64,000 bases of DNA from Pezizomycotina sp. ARF18 (lineage: Eukaryota > Ascomycota), in NCBI GenBank assembly GCA_002224055.1, contig AZLU01000036.1, positions 62,001-126,000 on the forward strand, given 5' to 3'. The position numbers and the translations under genes are program-made. The notes under the pieces are model-generated. The model saw only the letters and a program-made list of their open reading frames with translations. It did not search any database and had not been told where the DNA came from. Shown here piece after piece: positions 49,501-60,282 of this stretch. Numbering within the stretch: the first letter of the stretch is position 1; every line of letters begins with the position of its first letter.

Positions 49501-51289
49501 CAGGAAATTTGCTTTTGATGCCTTCGTCAGGTTTTGTGGAGTTGGTGGGGACGACTCAGCGACGACTCAGCGGCCAGGTGTGGCGGGGAAAAGCTGAGAT
49601 ATATTTGTGGGAAAACAAGAGACGAGGGGAGTACTGAACGAATATAGCTAAGTAACTCTGGAATTTTATCTAGGACCCATTTTTGATATTTGAACAGGTA
49701 CATCGCGATACATCTCACGATCTTGGTGATCACGTATTTTACAGGAATACGGAGTTGAAGGGTTTCTCCAACCGCCTAAAGGTCGCAAATAGAGCTTTCG
49801 CAGGCGATATTGGCTTGCTGCACGGAAAACTACGGTTTAGCCACTAGGGAAAATCAATAATACAAAAGAATAAAGGACTACGGTATTCATGGTTTTGAAA
49901 GGTCCTGGTATCACGGATTCCGTATACCTGAACAGAACGGGGATGATGTTTCGGCGCTTGCGGAGAAAGAAAGAGAACCGCCGACTTAGACGCGCGGGTG
50001 GAAATAACTCATGAACCCCGAAATCTAACTGCACGCAATTATAAACCTCAATCACCATTATTGAACTCATCCTTTTCTTCGCAATACAGGATATCATTTC
50101 AAGCAAAAAAAGCTATTGAAAGGCTGCATGGTTGTCTAGAGGGAGGAGAAATACGAGCACTTCAGGAGTAATGATACAATCTCAGCGCAATACATGCTTT
50201 TCTTTTCAACTTTGCGTTTCCAACCGCATTCATTGCCACGGGAGTTTTCAATTCTTTCGCAAGTAGACTGCACATATAGACCAAAGGGTTCTAGGTTTTG
50301 ACTTTAATATAGGTCTGGTGGGCTATTTATGTACAAGTGGGGGAAAAAAGGGTGAAATTCACCACCTCCTGGAGAACTCCGCCATCGTTTTATTTGCGTG
50401 TCAAGAGAAGCCTAGTTCCAGCATTTTTGATAAATTAATATCCCTTTTTTCATATAACAATTTCGAGCGTAGAAAGGAAATTAAACAAAGGTATCTGTAC
50501 TCACGGGAAATATCGTGAACCCGTAGAATTCTAGAATCATTTTTTGTGTATCAAAAAAAAAAAAATCGTCCAGTCTGGGAATAAGAAAGAAAAATTCTAC
50601 TGAGTATCTCAATTGCAGCATCGTCACATTTGAGGTAGACAAAATTGAAGAATTCATGAAGTTGCAGACAGACCCTATACATGTACGTTTATTATTTCTA
50701 TAGAATGTGTTGTGTTTTTTCTGCAGCATTACACTAGATTTTTTCCTCAAGATAAAAAGGAAGACCTAGATAAGAACATAATAAAACGATAAAAATGCGC
50801 CTGGGTATATCTATTCCAATGGTGAAACTCCCACGCTATATGCACTCAATAAACGTGAAGTTGAACTGAAGAGGAAATCGAAGAACAAAAATAGAGCGAG
50901 AGGATCTAAAACTCCGAATCGCTGTGATTGCTAAAGGCCACATCGTGGATACCGTAAAATTCGTAATGATAAAGGAAAGAGATACAGGTCTAATAGTGGA
51001 AAATAACAATGCGCTGAACGCTATGATATAAATAGACCGAGGGCTAAAGAAAACAATAAAGAGAAAGAAAAGGAGAAATGGATAAGGCTGTATATAGGAT
51101 ATAATGCTTATTAAAAAGAACCGTGCTTTTGTAAAAAAAGAGAAATAATGAAGCAAAGAGATTAAGTGAAGTACATCAATTTAGAAAGAAGAGATTTTAT
51201 AAATCGAGAAGGTAGGAAAGTTCACTGAAGGACCCTCTTTGGAATACAAATATAGGTGTGTAAAAAATAACAAAAATGAGGAATAACGG

Positions 51290-51515
51290 GCAACATGACT
51301 GCGTGGCGGGAGCCTTTTATGGGGCTTGGCTGGAAAGGTCCCTTGAAGGACAGAAACGTATCTTCAACGAAAAAAACATGAAGAATAATAAACATAACTG
51401 CGTGACAAAGGATTTTTTAGAAATGGTTAGTTAGAAAGGTCTCTCGAGCTGCAGAAATGGATATATCGCAGAAAAAAACAAACGAAAACAGAATATGAAG
51501 AACAGTAAAATGAAA
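51290..51515 (+). repeat. Degenerate direct duplication, ~110-bp unit
   Basis: Two adjacent blocks share, in order, ACTGCGTG, GGAAAGGTC or GAAAGGTC, GCAGAAA or ACAGAAA, GAAAAAAAC and ATGAAGAA. A weaker third block may follow to about 51,720. Non-coding. Confidence 0.5.
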
Positions 51516-52219
51516 AGAGAAATTAGGAGAGTGGAGATGTTTGAAATAAAGTGTAGAGAAGGAAATATGAAGACTCCGCCAGGCTAGTGCCCCAATTATC
51601 TCTCGAGAGGAGCATACGTGGGAAAAAAGGTTTGACGAACGCGGAAAATGAAATTAAAAAAAGAGGGAGTAGAAGAAAGGATATGAGAACTAAATCAAAC
51701 GCTGAGAAACGGCCACCCAAGTGAGAACAATGCAGGGAATAATAAACATGGAGAAATAGGATGGAACAAAGATGTCAGTGGGGAAGCCCAGGCAGGCAGA
51801 CCCATTGAGAGATGAAAGTTTTCGTGAAGAGATACTGTTCGACCTTCCGTTGGTTTTTATGGCCTTCGATGGCCTTCGATGCTGGCTCTTTTTCCTTTTT
51901 TCTTTTTGCTGTTTGCTGTTCGCTGTAATGAAACCTGAAGAAGAAAAAGAGGCAACACGTCAGTAATTACGTAAACGGTCAAGCCAAAGGCTGATGGAAT
52001 CTCATCGAAGGACTGGATCGCGCACGTGATGCTCTTGTAAAAAAAAATAAAAAAATGAAATAAAAAAGTCCCACGAGGCGGTTTAAAAAAAAAAAATAAC
52101 TATACAACGGACCTCCCCTGCGATTTCAAGTTTCATCCCAGGAAAAATATCCAAACCAAGATCAATCATTAAAGAGAACAAACAAGAAAGAAGAACAAAT
52201 AGAAAAGAAAGAGATAAAA

Positions 52220-54066
52220 GTAATGAGAAGCAAACGTGGAAGGAGTCATATCAATCATACCTGTAATAACCAAAGAAGTTCTTGGGTAAGCTCCCATCCT
52301 AATCATTAGGAAAAAGGCTTCCTCCATTAGAAGATGGTGCACCTCCTTCCTTCCTGAACCACCACTCCACACCCTTCTCGTCATCTTTAGACTCCTCTGC
52401 AGACCCCTTTTCAGACTTCTCCTCTTCGTTTCCGTCCTCATGGGCATCTCCGGAAGCCTCAGGAGAAATAACCTCGTCGTTGAGGTCAGAGGCTTCTTCG
52501 AGGCAAGGGACGACCCTAAGGTCCCCAGCATGGTAAGACGGTGGTTGAACAACGGGAAAACCAGAGCACCGGCATTCCTGTGAATGCGTGGACGGCCGCC
52601 ACCCTGGATCTCCACAGCTTGAGGACCCAGCAGGGCCCCCGCAGCCGCCTCCGTGCTCTCGGCGACAGTAGCGAAGGAGTAAAGCCCGACGGGCTGCGTA
52701 ACTGAGCCGTAAGTAGGGAGTTCCGCATCCGCTTCGGCATCGAATGCTGCTTTGATGTTTGAAGAAGGCGGTTAGCTAACTTTATTTCCCCTTTCTTTTC
52801 ACAAAATCTAACAGTAAACTTGAACTTCCCCTTCGGGGACTAAACTGGGGGTTTCCTTACAACCATGGACACGTTGCGGCGTGGTAGCAGCCCTCAACCC
52901 CGGGTACTGTCCAGTCGTGAGGTTGAGTTCGAAGTCGGGATCCGACTCCAGGACGAGTTCTCCAGTAAGAGCCTCTATTTCCTCGCGGGTCAAGTTCGAC
53001 AGGCCTGGGCCAGCAGGCTCCCCTTCAGCGTCTTTTTTTTTTTTCGCATAACAAGAACATGTTGGCTAACCTTTCTCACAAACAACTACGGAAGACAGGA
53101 AAGGAAGTGTGCCGATAAAGATAAGGGGAGAGGTTGGCAAAACAATGAACGTCTTGGGGGTTCTGACCTTCATCTCCGGCACCAACTGCTGACCCGCCTC
53201 CCGGGTGCGTCGGAACGACATGAACACCACCGCCGTGGGAGAGCGTTTCCATATTACCAGCAAGTAAGTTCCCATCCCTCCTCTCAGAATCGTTCTCATC
53301 ATCTGCCTCGTTCCCGGATTGCTCCATAGCAGAAGCGCTAACAGCCGGTGCAGGATCGGCTTGCTCTTCAAACAGCCCCTCGGAGGACGAGGAGCTTTCT
53401 ACGGCGTACTCTGAGGCCGCCTGCTTCACCAATTCCGCATTCGCTCGTTGCAATTGCGGAGGTTAATATCCGAGACCCTAGGGTCCATGGCATTCGCGCG
53501 TTTACGACCTCGAATACCGATCGCTCCTGAAGCCTGCCTGATCACTATTTGGGCTTCCTCGAACCTTCGCCTCCTGTCTGCCTCGATTGCCTTAATCCCA
53601 ACAGGGAAAGGTCTTTCGGTGGAGGAGGCACTGGAAGCCGAAGTAACCAGAGCGGTGTTGCCATAAGAACTTTCGGCAGAAGAGGTTAAGCTTCCAAAGC
53701 CAACCGAAGAAGCTCCGCTTGACGAAAGCGCTGAAATGGGACTCGGCGGTGATTTTGAGGGAGCGGTGCCAGCTACTCCTCGAAGAAAGTCTGCCCTGTG
53801 CAAGGCACTGCTCAAGTTTCCCCTGTGAGCTTCACCGGTGTTGGGGCGAGAGCTTAAGGGTTTCTTCCGGTGATCTGAGGGCGACTCGGCCCGCCCTCTT
53901 CACCGGCAGCTCCTGACACAACACTCGCGGCAGCTGAACCACCGACAGATTCTTGCACTTCCGCAGCGGCAACTGCCCTCTGGGGCTCGCTTTCTTCGAC
54001 GGCGTTGGAAAGGGCATTGGACTTCTTGCCACCACCTTGAGGGTTTTCTTTGTGATCGTCCTCCAT
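52220..54066 (-). pseudogene. Amplified disordered-protein family, copy 1 (most complete)
   Basis: Multi-exon gene-like unit. In order: MEDDHKENPQGGGKKSNALS (54066), GGPSRPQITGRNP, NLSSALHRADFLRGVAGTAP, Ser-rich tracts, RRRRFEEAQIVIRQASGAIG, RKRANAMDPRVSDINLRN, VESSSSSEGLFEEQADPAPA, GLSNLTREEIEALTGELV then LESDPDFELNLTTGQYPGLR, ELPTYGSVTQPVGLYSFATV then AESTEAAAGALLG, an acidic run and GVEWWFRK. Introns are suggested by AT-rich interruptions containing GTTAGCTAAC or GGTTAGCCAAC branch-like sites (near 52775, 53065). The product would be mostly disordered, acidic and Ser/Ala-rich. I recognise no domain and propose no function. Further partial copies lie at 54.5, 56.7, 59.8, 61.1, 62.2-63.3 and 63.4-64.0 kb. 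It is broken in places. Confidence 0.55.
52874..52950 (-). repeat. 77-bp inverted repeat, arm 1
   Basis: Reverse complement matches 54595-54671 at 72 of 77 positions. All five differences are transitions. It codes LESDPDFELNLTTGQYPGLR and the following residues AATTPQ on the minus strand. Confidence 0.9.
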
Positions 54067-54548
54067 TTTCTACAAAGGCAACAAGAAATGGTTAGTAAAA
54101 ACTTCAATCCACTTGAAAATCCAAAGGCAGAAATCCAGAAGAAGATATTCGAAGAAGTATAAAGAAAGCCTTACGAAATACGTTGAAGAGATCTTTTCGT
54201 TTGCGTATTTGATCTAAAAGAAGAGACGACTTGGTTAGCTGCTGAGCTTTCAAAAGATGAAGAAAAAACAAGATGAAAGCTAATGAATTGTATAAACAGC
54301 AAGCTGTAAACAACTCCAGCCATTCAAAGCTCCCAGTAGCGTAGACGCGAGAGGTCGTGTAGAAACATCCGCGCATATGCGACTATTAATGATCAGCCCC
54401 CGCCCCCCTTGCCGCAGGTCGAAGCAGAAATGCCCGTTCATGAAGTCACGGAACACATCCGCAGCTACCACGTCAGCTCCCGGAGATCACAAGCGCAGCC
54501 AAGTTTCCATGGGCGCAGTGATCCCCGGGAGCAGCCCCCAAGTTCCCT

Positions 54549-54821
54549 TTGACGAAGAAAGGGAACAGACGTGGGGTGGCGGGAGCACTAATCTTGGAGT
54601 CGGATCCCAACTTCGAACTCAACTTCATGGCTGGACAGTACCCAGGGTTGAGGGCTGCTACCACGCCGCAAATTGCTGTTTTCAGAAGTTTCCACGACAA
54701 AACGGGACATCGAGCCTATGATATGAAAGATGCTTGGGGGCTCCAAGACAAAACGAGGCCAAAAAAGCAAAAGAAACAACATGGGAAGGCGCCTACAACC
54801 TTTGATGCTCCTGAAACCTAG
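54549..54821 (+). pseudogene. Amplified family, copy 2 fragment
   Basis: Plus-strand frame containing LESDPNFELNFMAGQYPGLR then AATTPQ, matching copy 1 on the opposite strand. It is followed by a Lys-rich end (RPKKQKKQHGKAPTTFDAPE) and a stop just before the TTTGTCGATTTTAGTA array at 54831. The upstream segment from 54377 has further family-like residues (PLPQVEAEMPVHEV). Contains repeat arm 54595-54671. Only a short part of the family is present. Confidence 0.5.
54595..54671 (+). repeat. 77-bp inverted repeat, arm 2
   Basis: Partner of 52874-52950, 93.5% identical by eye count, in opposite orientation about 1.7 kb away. Confidence 0.9.
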
Positions 54822-54830
54822 AGGAGACTG

Positions 54831-54951
54831 CTCCGTCGATTTTAGTAGTCGAGTACTGCTTTGTCAATTTTAGAAGTCAGCACTGCACTGTTTTGTCGAT
54901 TTTAGTGAGGGTGGTTGGGTAGGACTCCTTTGTCGATTTTAGTATTCAGGT
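54831..54951 (+). repeat. Array of TTTGTCGATTTTAGTA elements (4 copies)
   Basis: Copies start near 54833 (CCGTCGATTTTAGTAG), 54860 (TTTGTCAATTTTAGAAG), 54892 (TTTTGTCGATTTTAGTGA) and 54930 (TTTGTCGATTTTAGTATT), with irregular spacing of about 27-38 bp. The reverse complement occurs twice at 60177-60265, so the two arrays face each other across 5.2 kb. Confidence 0.8.
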
Positions 54952-56099
54952 TACGCATTCCTTACCTCTTTAACGATCGAGTACTTCTTTTCGAAGACGT
55001 TTGAAAACGCTAACTTGAGGAAATCTAATTTGAACAGGTCGTCAGCCTCAACTTCTTGTAGAGCTTGGGGGTCTGAATGCGTTGATTTAAGAGAGACTCA
55101 ATCCAACTGGAGAACGCGGCGTCCATAAGTGAGCACTGCTCAGAACCCGTCGTTTGCCGGAGCGAAAGACGAGGCCGTCAGAGCAGTGCAACCAATGGTC
55201 TAGAACCTTGAAACGACATGGAAGATCATCTGGCAAAATCCTAGGACGTACTGAACGACTGACAGGGTAGAACTGGAACGAAGCCGATTTGAGGAGAGCA
55301 GACTTACAAGGCTTTTTGTGTTGTCTCCGTGGGGAACTTCTCGTTCAGAACCCGACCCGCGGGTAGGCAATCTTATTAATAAAACTTGAAGATCTTTTTC
55401 GAAGGAAATTCTCGAAATGCTAACTGTAGAAAGGAATTTAGTTAACGCAAGCCATCGAAGACTTTGCAAGTGGGAAGGACAGCAACGGAGCATCTCTGGA
55501 TAGGCTAGAAGATCTGGCGCCTATGGCTCAAAGCGGGGTGGGGAGTTGGGGTGGGAGGTTGACTTATCAGTCCCTTCCTGAGAAAGCTTCTCCTGATTGA
55601 GAGTAAAGCTACCTGACCTTGTTAGACTTTTCGTTATCGTAGGATGCTAACTTCGTCTCCTCTCCTGTAATAATCTAGCGTGGTCTTTGTTAAATTTGAA
55701 GACACTTTTATTGGAGTCCGGACGCAAGCCTGGACCTGTCACAGAGATGGGTCGGGTCGGGCGAACCTATTATTGGAAGCTTCTACAGAATACCTGCACG
55801 AAAACCTCGCCCTCCGATGGAAACTGTACATTGTTGTTGGCGTGGTTTCTTGCAAAAGGAAAGCGGCACAAGGCGAAGTACTGCCCAATGACGACTGGAG
55901 CACGGAATACACGATACGCCGCGCGAAGCGGGTGCTTTTCGGAAAAAACTCACTTTTATTTCTGTCGAACCTCACCCGCCGTTGAAAATTCACACTTTGT
56001 CTGTTCCCTTTCTTCGTGAGGGGGAACTCGTGGCCGCAAAAGTCAAATGCTCGGGGCTTGTCAGTACACGCAAAGAGAAAACTGCTGGTCCCGCTTCTT
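54952..56099. other. Stretch between repeat array and duplicated block
   Basis: ORFs 55200-55493 minus and 55680-56019 plus have no domain. Splice-like CTAAC sites (near 55010, 55420, 55648) suggest remnants of the same intron-rich family or its flanks. No gene supported. Confidence 0.35.
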
Positions 56100-57300
56100 T
56101 CGGATCAAGTTGATCAACTTATCGGAGGAGGGGGGGCTCTCTCACCCAAATCGTCGAAACCTGCTTTTCTGCGGAAAAGAAAAACGTTAGCTCTTTCTCT
56201 GGGTGGTTCGACCGGTCGCGACATTAAGACGGCCGAGGATCGCTGTTGGAAGCCTTGGTACTGCTGGAACTGCTGGTGGCGAATCCCCTTGAGCCACGCA
56301 TTCCTACGCACTCCAGGAGTCCATCCCTCGCAAAGGGGGTTGAGAGGGAGCTTTGCGCTCCCCATCCCAGGGACAGGTGTTGGAATTGTTGGAACTGCTG
56401 GTGGCGCGGGCATTCACTGGGGAACTCCCAGCACCAGGATCCATGAACCCAAGGCGACTCCCCCCCATCACCGGTCGCTCCCTATTAATGATGGAGGGTA
56501 GATGGGGGCTTGGGAGTTCTTCTTGAAAACACCATTCTCAAAAACCCGCAACTGGGTGTGGGACGGAAGGGGAGGAACGGCTCTCTCACCTAAATTGACG
56601 GAACGCTCTTAGATACTGCTTCTGTGCGGAAAAACAAGGAATTTAGCTGTGGCCTTCTCCAACAACGACAACAACATTAAGATAAACGCAGTAGCTAAGG
56701 ACTTTGTGTGGATGGTGGAAGAGAGCTGCAGCGTCTTGCAAACACAGTCGTTGGCCCACTCCTTATCATGCTGGGGACCGTGGGATCGTCCCCTGCCTAG
56801 AAGAAGCCTCTGAGCTCAACGACGAGGTATTTCCCCTGAAGCTTCCGGAGATGCCCACGAGGATGAAAACGGAGAGGAGAGGGCAGCGGCGCCGCCTGGC
56901 CAAGAATGACTGACGATCGCTGCTGGAACTGCTGGAACTGTTGGGCATGCTTGAATTGCTGGCGACGCCGCTCTCGCACAACGACCGCCGAGCACCCTCT
57001 CGCCACTTTCGGCAAGCGGAACTTCCTCGGTTGGTTCAGAAGGCTTCACGTCTTCTGCCGGGAGTTCCTATGGTACGGGGCTCCTGGAGAGCAGTTGAAA
57101 GCGAAGCTCTACCCACCGAAAAGGACTCTAGTTGAGAGCTTCGTTGGAACTGCTGGAACTGCTGGGGAACTCCCAGCACCAGAAATCGCACACCAAACTC
57201 ATCCCCCCCATCACCACTCGCTTCCCATTGATGATGGGAGGGTGGGGTGGGTGCTACTCCCAGCAGCCCGGAGTTGGGGTGGGTTGGTGGGGTGGGAGTT
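56100..57300 (+). pseudogene. Amplified family, copy 3 fragments in a tandem duplication
   Basis: Two blocks (about 56100-56520 and 56560-57290) share GGCTCTCTCACC, a GCGGAAAA element and CGACA..ACATTAAGA, then a GGAACTGCTGGAACTGCTGG element, GGGGAACTCCCAGCACCAG and a CCCCCCATCACC stretch. The plus strand at 56755-56850 carries ATGCTGGGGACCGTGGGATC and codes AGDRGIVPCLEEASELNDEV, matching copy 1 at 52480-52560. Coding parts are short and interrupted. Confidence 0.45.
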
Positions 57301-57644
57301 ATGAAAAGAAATGAACAGAGGAGTTACGAAAAGAAATGAACAGAGGAGTTACGAAAAGAAATCTGGAGGATGAAATCGCACAGAAACATTCTTTTGCCAA
57401 AAAAAGCCATTTTTCGACAACAAGAGGTTGTCCCAGAAGAAGGCAGCACGAAGAAATTTCGAACGCTTGATCTGCTGGTCTGACGCCGAGGATGATGCAG
57501 GGTGGGAGGGAAACCGCAAAGGTTCCTCCTTCCCTTGCCGCAAGTCGAAGCTCAAGCGGCTCCCGTCTCCACCGCTTCCTTCAAACAAGAGCGGTGGCAG
57601 ATAAGGGGAAGAATTTCTCGCTTTCACAGGGACTCGGGAGGGAA

Positions 57645-57919
57645 TGGTCAACCAATCAAATGCAGGGTATAGGGAGGGAGGGAGGGAGGAGATCTCGAAA
57701 TGGCAATCAAACAGATGCTGAGATGGCGATGAATCAAATGCAAGGGTAGAGGGTGAGTGGGTAGATCGCCATCAACCATGTGCAGAAAATATTCATCAAC
57801 CGAACACAAGGCGATCAACAATATGCATGGCACGGCGATTAATCAAATGCAGGGAATGGGGTCGGTATACAACAGAACAACTGAAGAAAGAGATGGGGCA
57901 TCAACCAGATGCAGGGTTA
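57645..57919 (+). repeat. Degenerate repeat coding (A/S)INQMQG
   Basis: About seven copies of a GCGATCAATCAAATGCAGGG-like unit, starting near 57645, 57697, 57723, 57764, 57809, 57833 and 57896, separated by variable spacers. Each can be read as INQMQG or a variant (AMNQMQG, AINNMHG), though not all in one frame. Confidence 0.65.
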
Positions 57920-57999
57920 ACCCATCGGCAGAGGACCCGCGCCAGATGGTAAGTGAACGTACCTTATTGAAAGAACTTTACAACGTCGTCGTTTGCTCT

Positions 58000-58600
58000 T
58001 CGTCTTCTTCTTGAAGGAGGAGCAGTACAGGGAAGAACAAGAGGTAGAATATGCTTGAGGACGGTGAAGAAAAAAAAGGGGATTTGGTTGAGAATGCTAA
58101 CAAGAAAATTTTACTTTGATATAGAAACAGAGAATTTTTAACAATACTAACAGAACCACAATAGGATGGTGATGGTGATTGTGGGATATAGATATAGATG
58201 AAGAGAGTATGGTGAGTTAAGAAAGAAGAACAGAAGAGATATCTGGATGAGTCAGTTGAAGAAATATTTGTTCTTGAAAGAGGTTGAAATTTTTTTTATG
58301 AATAGGAGGAGGAGGAGGTGAAGTCTTTGTGGGATTGAAGTAGATGGAGCAAAATATTATTTTTCATTTTATTTTTTCGTGAAGTTGCTGACTCGCCGCT
58401 TATTCAAGGTCGCACGACTAAGCAGGGTAGCTATACAGCGCTGTTCGGGCCCTTTTCGTCAGCGTCAGGTGCGCGCAGAGGGGGCTTCTCTCGGCGTGAC
58501 GGTATGAACCTCATCGAAGGGCGGCTTGAGCCCACCCCGACAGCATACTCCACGACGCGGAAGTGAGACCCTAGGCAGGATGGGAGCAGACGTGCCTGGT
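58000..58600. other. Non-coding, diverged similarity to 49.1-49.5 kb
   Basis: Shares with 49,150-49,500, in the same order, a GAGAATGC element, TTTTACTTTG followed by A/G and TATA, GGAGGAGGAGG, ATGGAGCAAA, a T-rich run and CGCCGCTTA. No ORF of note. Confidence 0.4.
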
Positions 58601-58649
58601 AGAAGACCTAGTATGACGACTGCCTTCCTAGACGGAAGCAAGGGCTTTG

Positions 58650-59640
58650 GCTCTTGACATGCTCCGGGGTATATGTCGTTTCTAGCAGGCATTTACATGG
58701 CGATGCTGTTCCGGATGACTTGCACTCCCGGCTCTTTGGCCTGAAGAAGCCTAATTTCCTCAACGCTATTCCCGGGTCAGCCACCTTGATCAATACCCTT
58801 GGCGCTGCCGCCGTGCAGCACACCCAAGCCAGGGTTTCCGGGGCTGCAGGGCTTCAATATTGGTGATACTGCTGGTAGAGGCGTTGGTGCGCTCTCCCGC
58901 CTATATGGATAAACATGTATGTTCTACGACGGTGATTTAGGAAGAGTATATTGGATATACGCTTCCAAAATGGTTCCCGCGCGGACGTTGGGCGGCCTGT
59001 CATCCATCAACACAGACACCCACCTACTCGTCTACGTGCTCTTCTCCAACTGTGCAAACAACCTGTCCGTCCTGGATATGCCCGTCCATCTAGACGCCGT
59101 CGAGCACCTATTATTCTTCGAGACGGTGTGGCTACAGAAAGGACATTTAGCAAGATGTCCGAAAAAGAAGAAAATGCACGTCAAGAAAGTCTAGTTTGGA
59201 GGCATCATCGAGCGTCACGCATGTTGTTTTTTACGGGTTCGGATGGAAAGAGAAATCCATTGTTTCCCCGAAGGAAAAGTGGAACCATATCTAGGATGTA
59301 AGTTTTACTCTATTGAAGCATTTCGTTGGTTTGTGGTGCTAGCTGCTAATTAATCTATCTATTATCACAGAGTTGGAAAAATGCCCGTCCTCCAAGTCGT
59401 CCGCCTTGCAGGTTTTCATCTGAGGATGGCCACGAGATAGTTGCTGGTGATGCTGCCGATGGAACTGCCCGGGCACTCCCCCTCAACAATGGAGGAGCCA
59501 ATGTTCGCTTTGGTCCTTGCGATGCCCGGTCTGCTTCGATGATAAGTACCCGCGGGCGGCTAGAGATTTTGCCAGTTGTTTGGAGTTCAAAGAAGGAGCT
59601 TATATGTCCATAGGCCTTCTCGACATTTATTCTGGCTCGG
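58650..59640 (+). pseudogene. Unrecognised spliced gene remnant
   Basis: A protein-like plus-strand segment (LFGLKKPNFLNAIPGSATLI, NTLGAAAVQHTQARVSGAAG) runs to 58866. Another frame continues 58951-59299. A plausible intron spans 59300-59371 (GTAAGT, GCTGCTAAT branch region, CACAG) and restores an open frame (IVGKMPVLQVVRLAGFHLRM). A further frame at about 59417-59600 reads FSSEDGHEIVAGDAADGTAR then ALPLNNGGANVRFGPCDARS. No family recognised. Frames do not join as read. Confidence 0.3.
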
Positions 59641-59724
59641 TGACCAATTAGGATGTTCTTCGGCTTCAGTCTTTGGGAATCTCGCGTATGTTTCCTCCTG
59701 TGCGTTTGGCTGTGGTGATGGGAA

Positions 59725-60176
59725 GTGAATACCCTGGAAGAGGAGGAGTCGCTCGAGGCGGTTTTGAAAGCGCGAAGAGGAGAAAGGAGGAAAGTACGCC
59801 GTCGCGGCCGTTTTAGTTGCTTGCGGAGATTGGACGAAGAAGGAGGCTGGTGCTACTGCGGCTACTACGCCTACTCCGCCGGCAGGGTTACTTCCGCCGT
59901 TCCTGTCCCTGTGATCGAAAGCTAGTCCTCTGAAAGACGCCTTAGCGCCTAAAGTCTCGAGCAGAAGGAGGGGGAAGGGAGGATTGAGAACTTGCCTGCT
60001 GGAAGAACCCCGCGTTGCTTGCTGCCTTCCAAGGTGGAGATGACAGTTTTGGAAACGTCAAGGCAGAAAAGATCCGCCGCCTGGACGACGCGTTTCGCAA
60101 AGTTAGCGGCTTCCAGGAACGTTTTTGGATTCAGAAACGAAAACGGAATCTCAAGTTGTTACGGAAAGCATACCTT
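59725..60176 (+). pseudogene. Amplified family, copy 4 fragment
   Basis: Contains VTSAVPVPVIES, resembling SAVSAPVIESSSSSEG at 63.45 kb, and LLAAFQGGDDSFGNVKAEKI, resembling the GGADHLLAAFQAP-like frame near 63.62-63.66 kb. Ends at the inverted TTTGTCGATTTTAGTA array. Confidence 0.4.
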
Positions 60177-60270
60177 ACTACTAAAATCGACAAAACAGTA
60201 TACCTTTTGTATACATGAATGTTGTGTGTTGACTACTAAAATCGACAAAGCAGTATACTTTGTATACATG
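60177..60270 (-). repeat. Array of TTTGTCGATTTTAGTA elements (2 copies, inverted)
   Basis: Two ~55-bp units, each ACTACTAAAATCGACAAA followed by A or G, CAGTATAC, a short T stretch and GTATACATGA. The core is the reverse complement of the array at 54831-54951. Each unit also contains the short inverted pair GTATAC...GTATAC. Confidence 0.85.
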
Positions 60271-60282
60271 AGAGCTTTTTAG

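Larger units (their letters stand above)
48203..52168. other. Non-coding stretch, strongly purine-rich plus strand
   Basis: Few credible ORFs. From about 50,750 to 52,160 the plus strand is heavily A/G-biased. It holds an A12-T10 near-palindrome, an 11-bp repeat (49469-49500) and a degenerate direct duplication (51290-51515). Similarity to 57,960-58,450 is visible in 49,150-49,440 (a shared TTTTACTTTG element, GGAGGAGGAGG, ATGGAGCAAA). Confidence 0.4.

Noticed and set aside
54952-56099. ORFs 55200-55493 and 55680-56019 as genes
   Set aside because: No domain, no paralogue with conserved protein sequence, and both strands are equally open.
49020-58460. Direct repeats at 49.1-49.5 and 58.0-58.45 kb as terminal repeats of a retroelement
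   Set aside because: Similarity is weak and partly low-complexity, with no primer-binding site, polypurine tract or retroelement coding between them.
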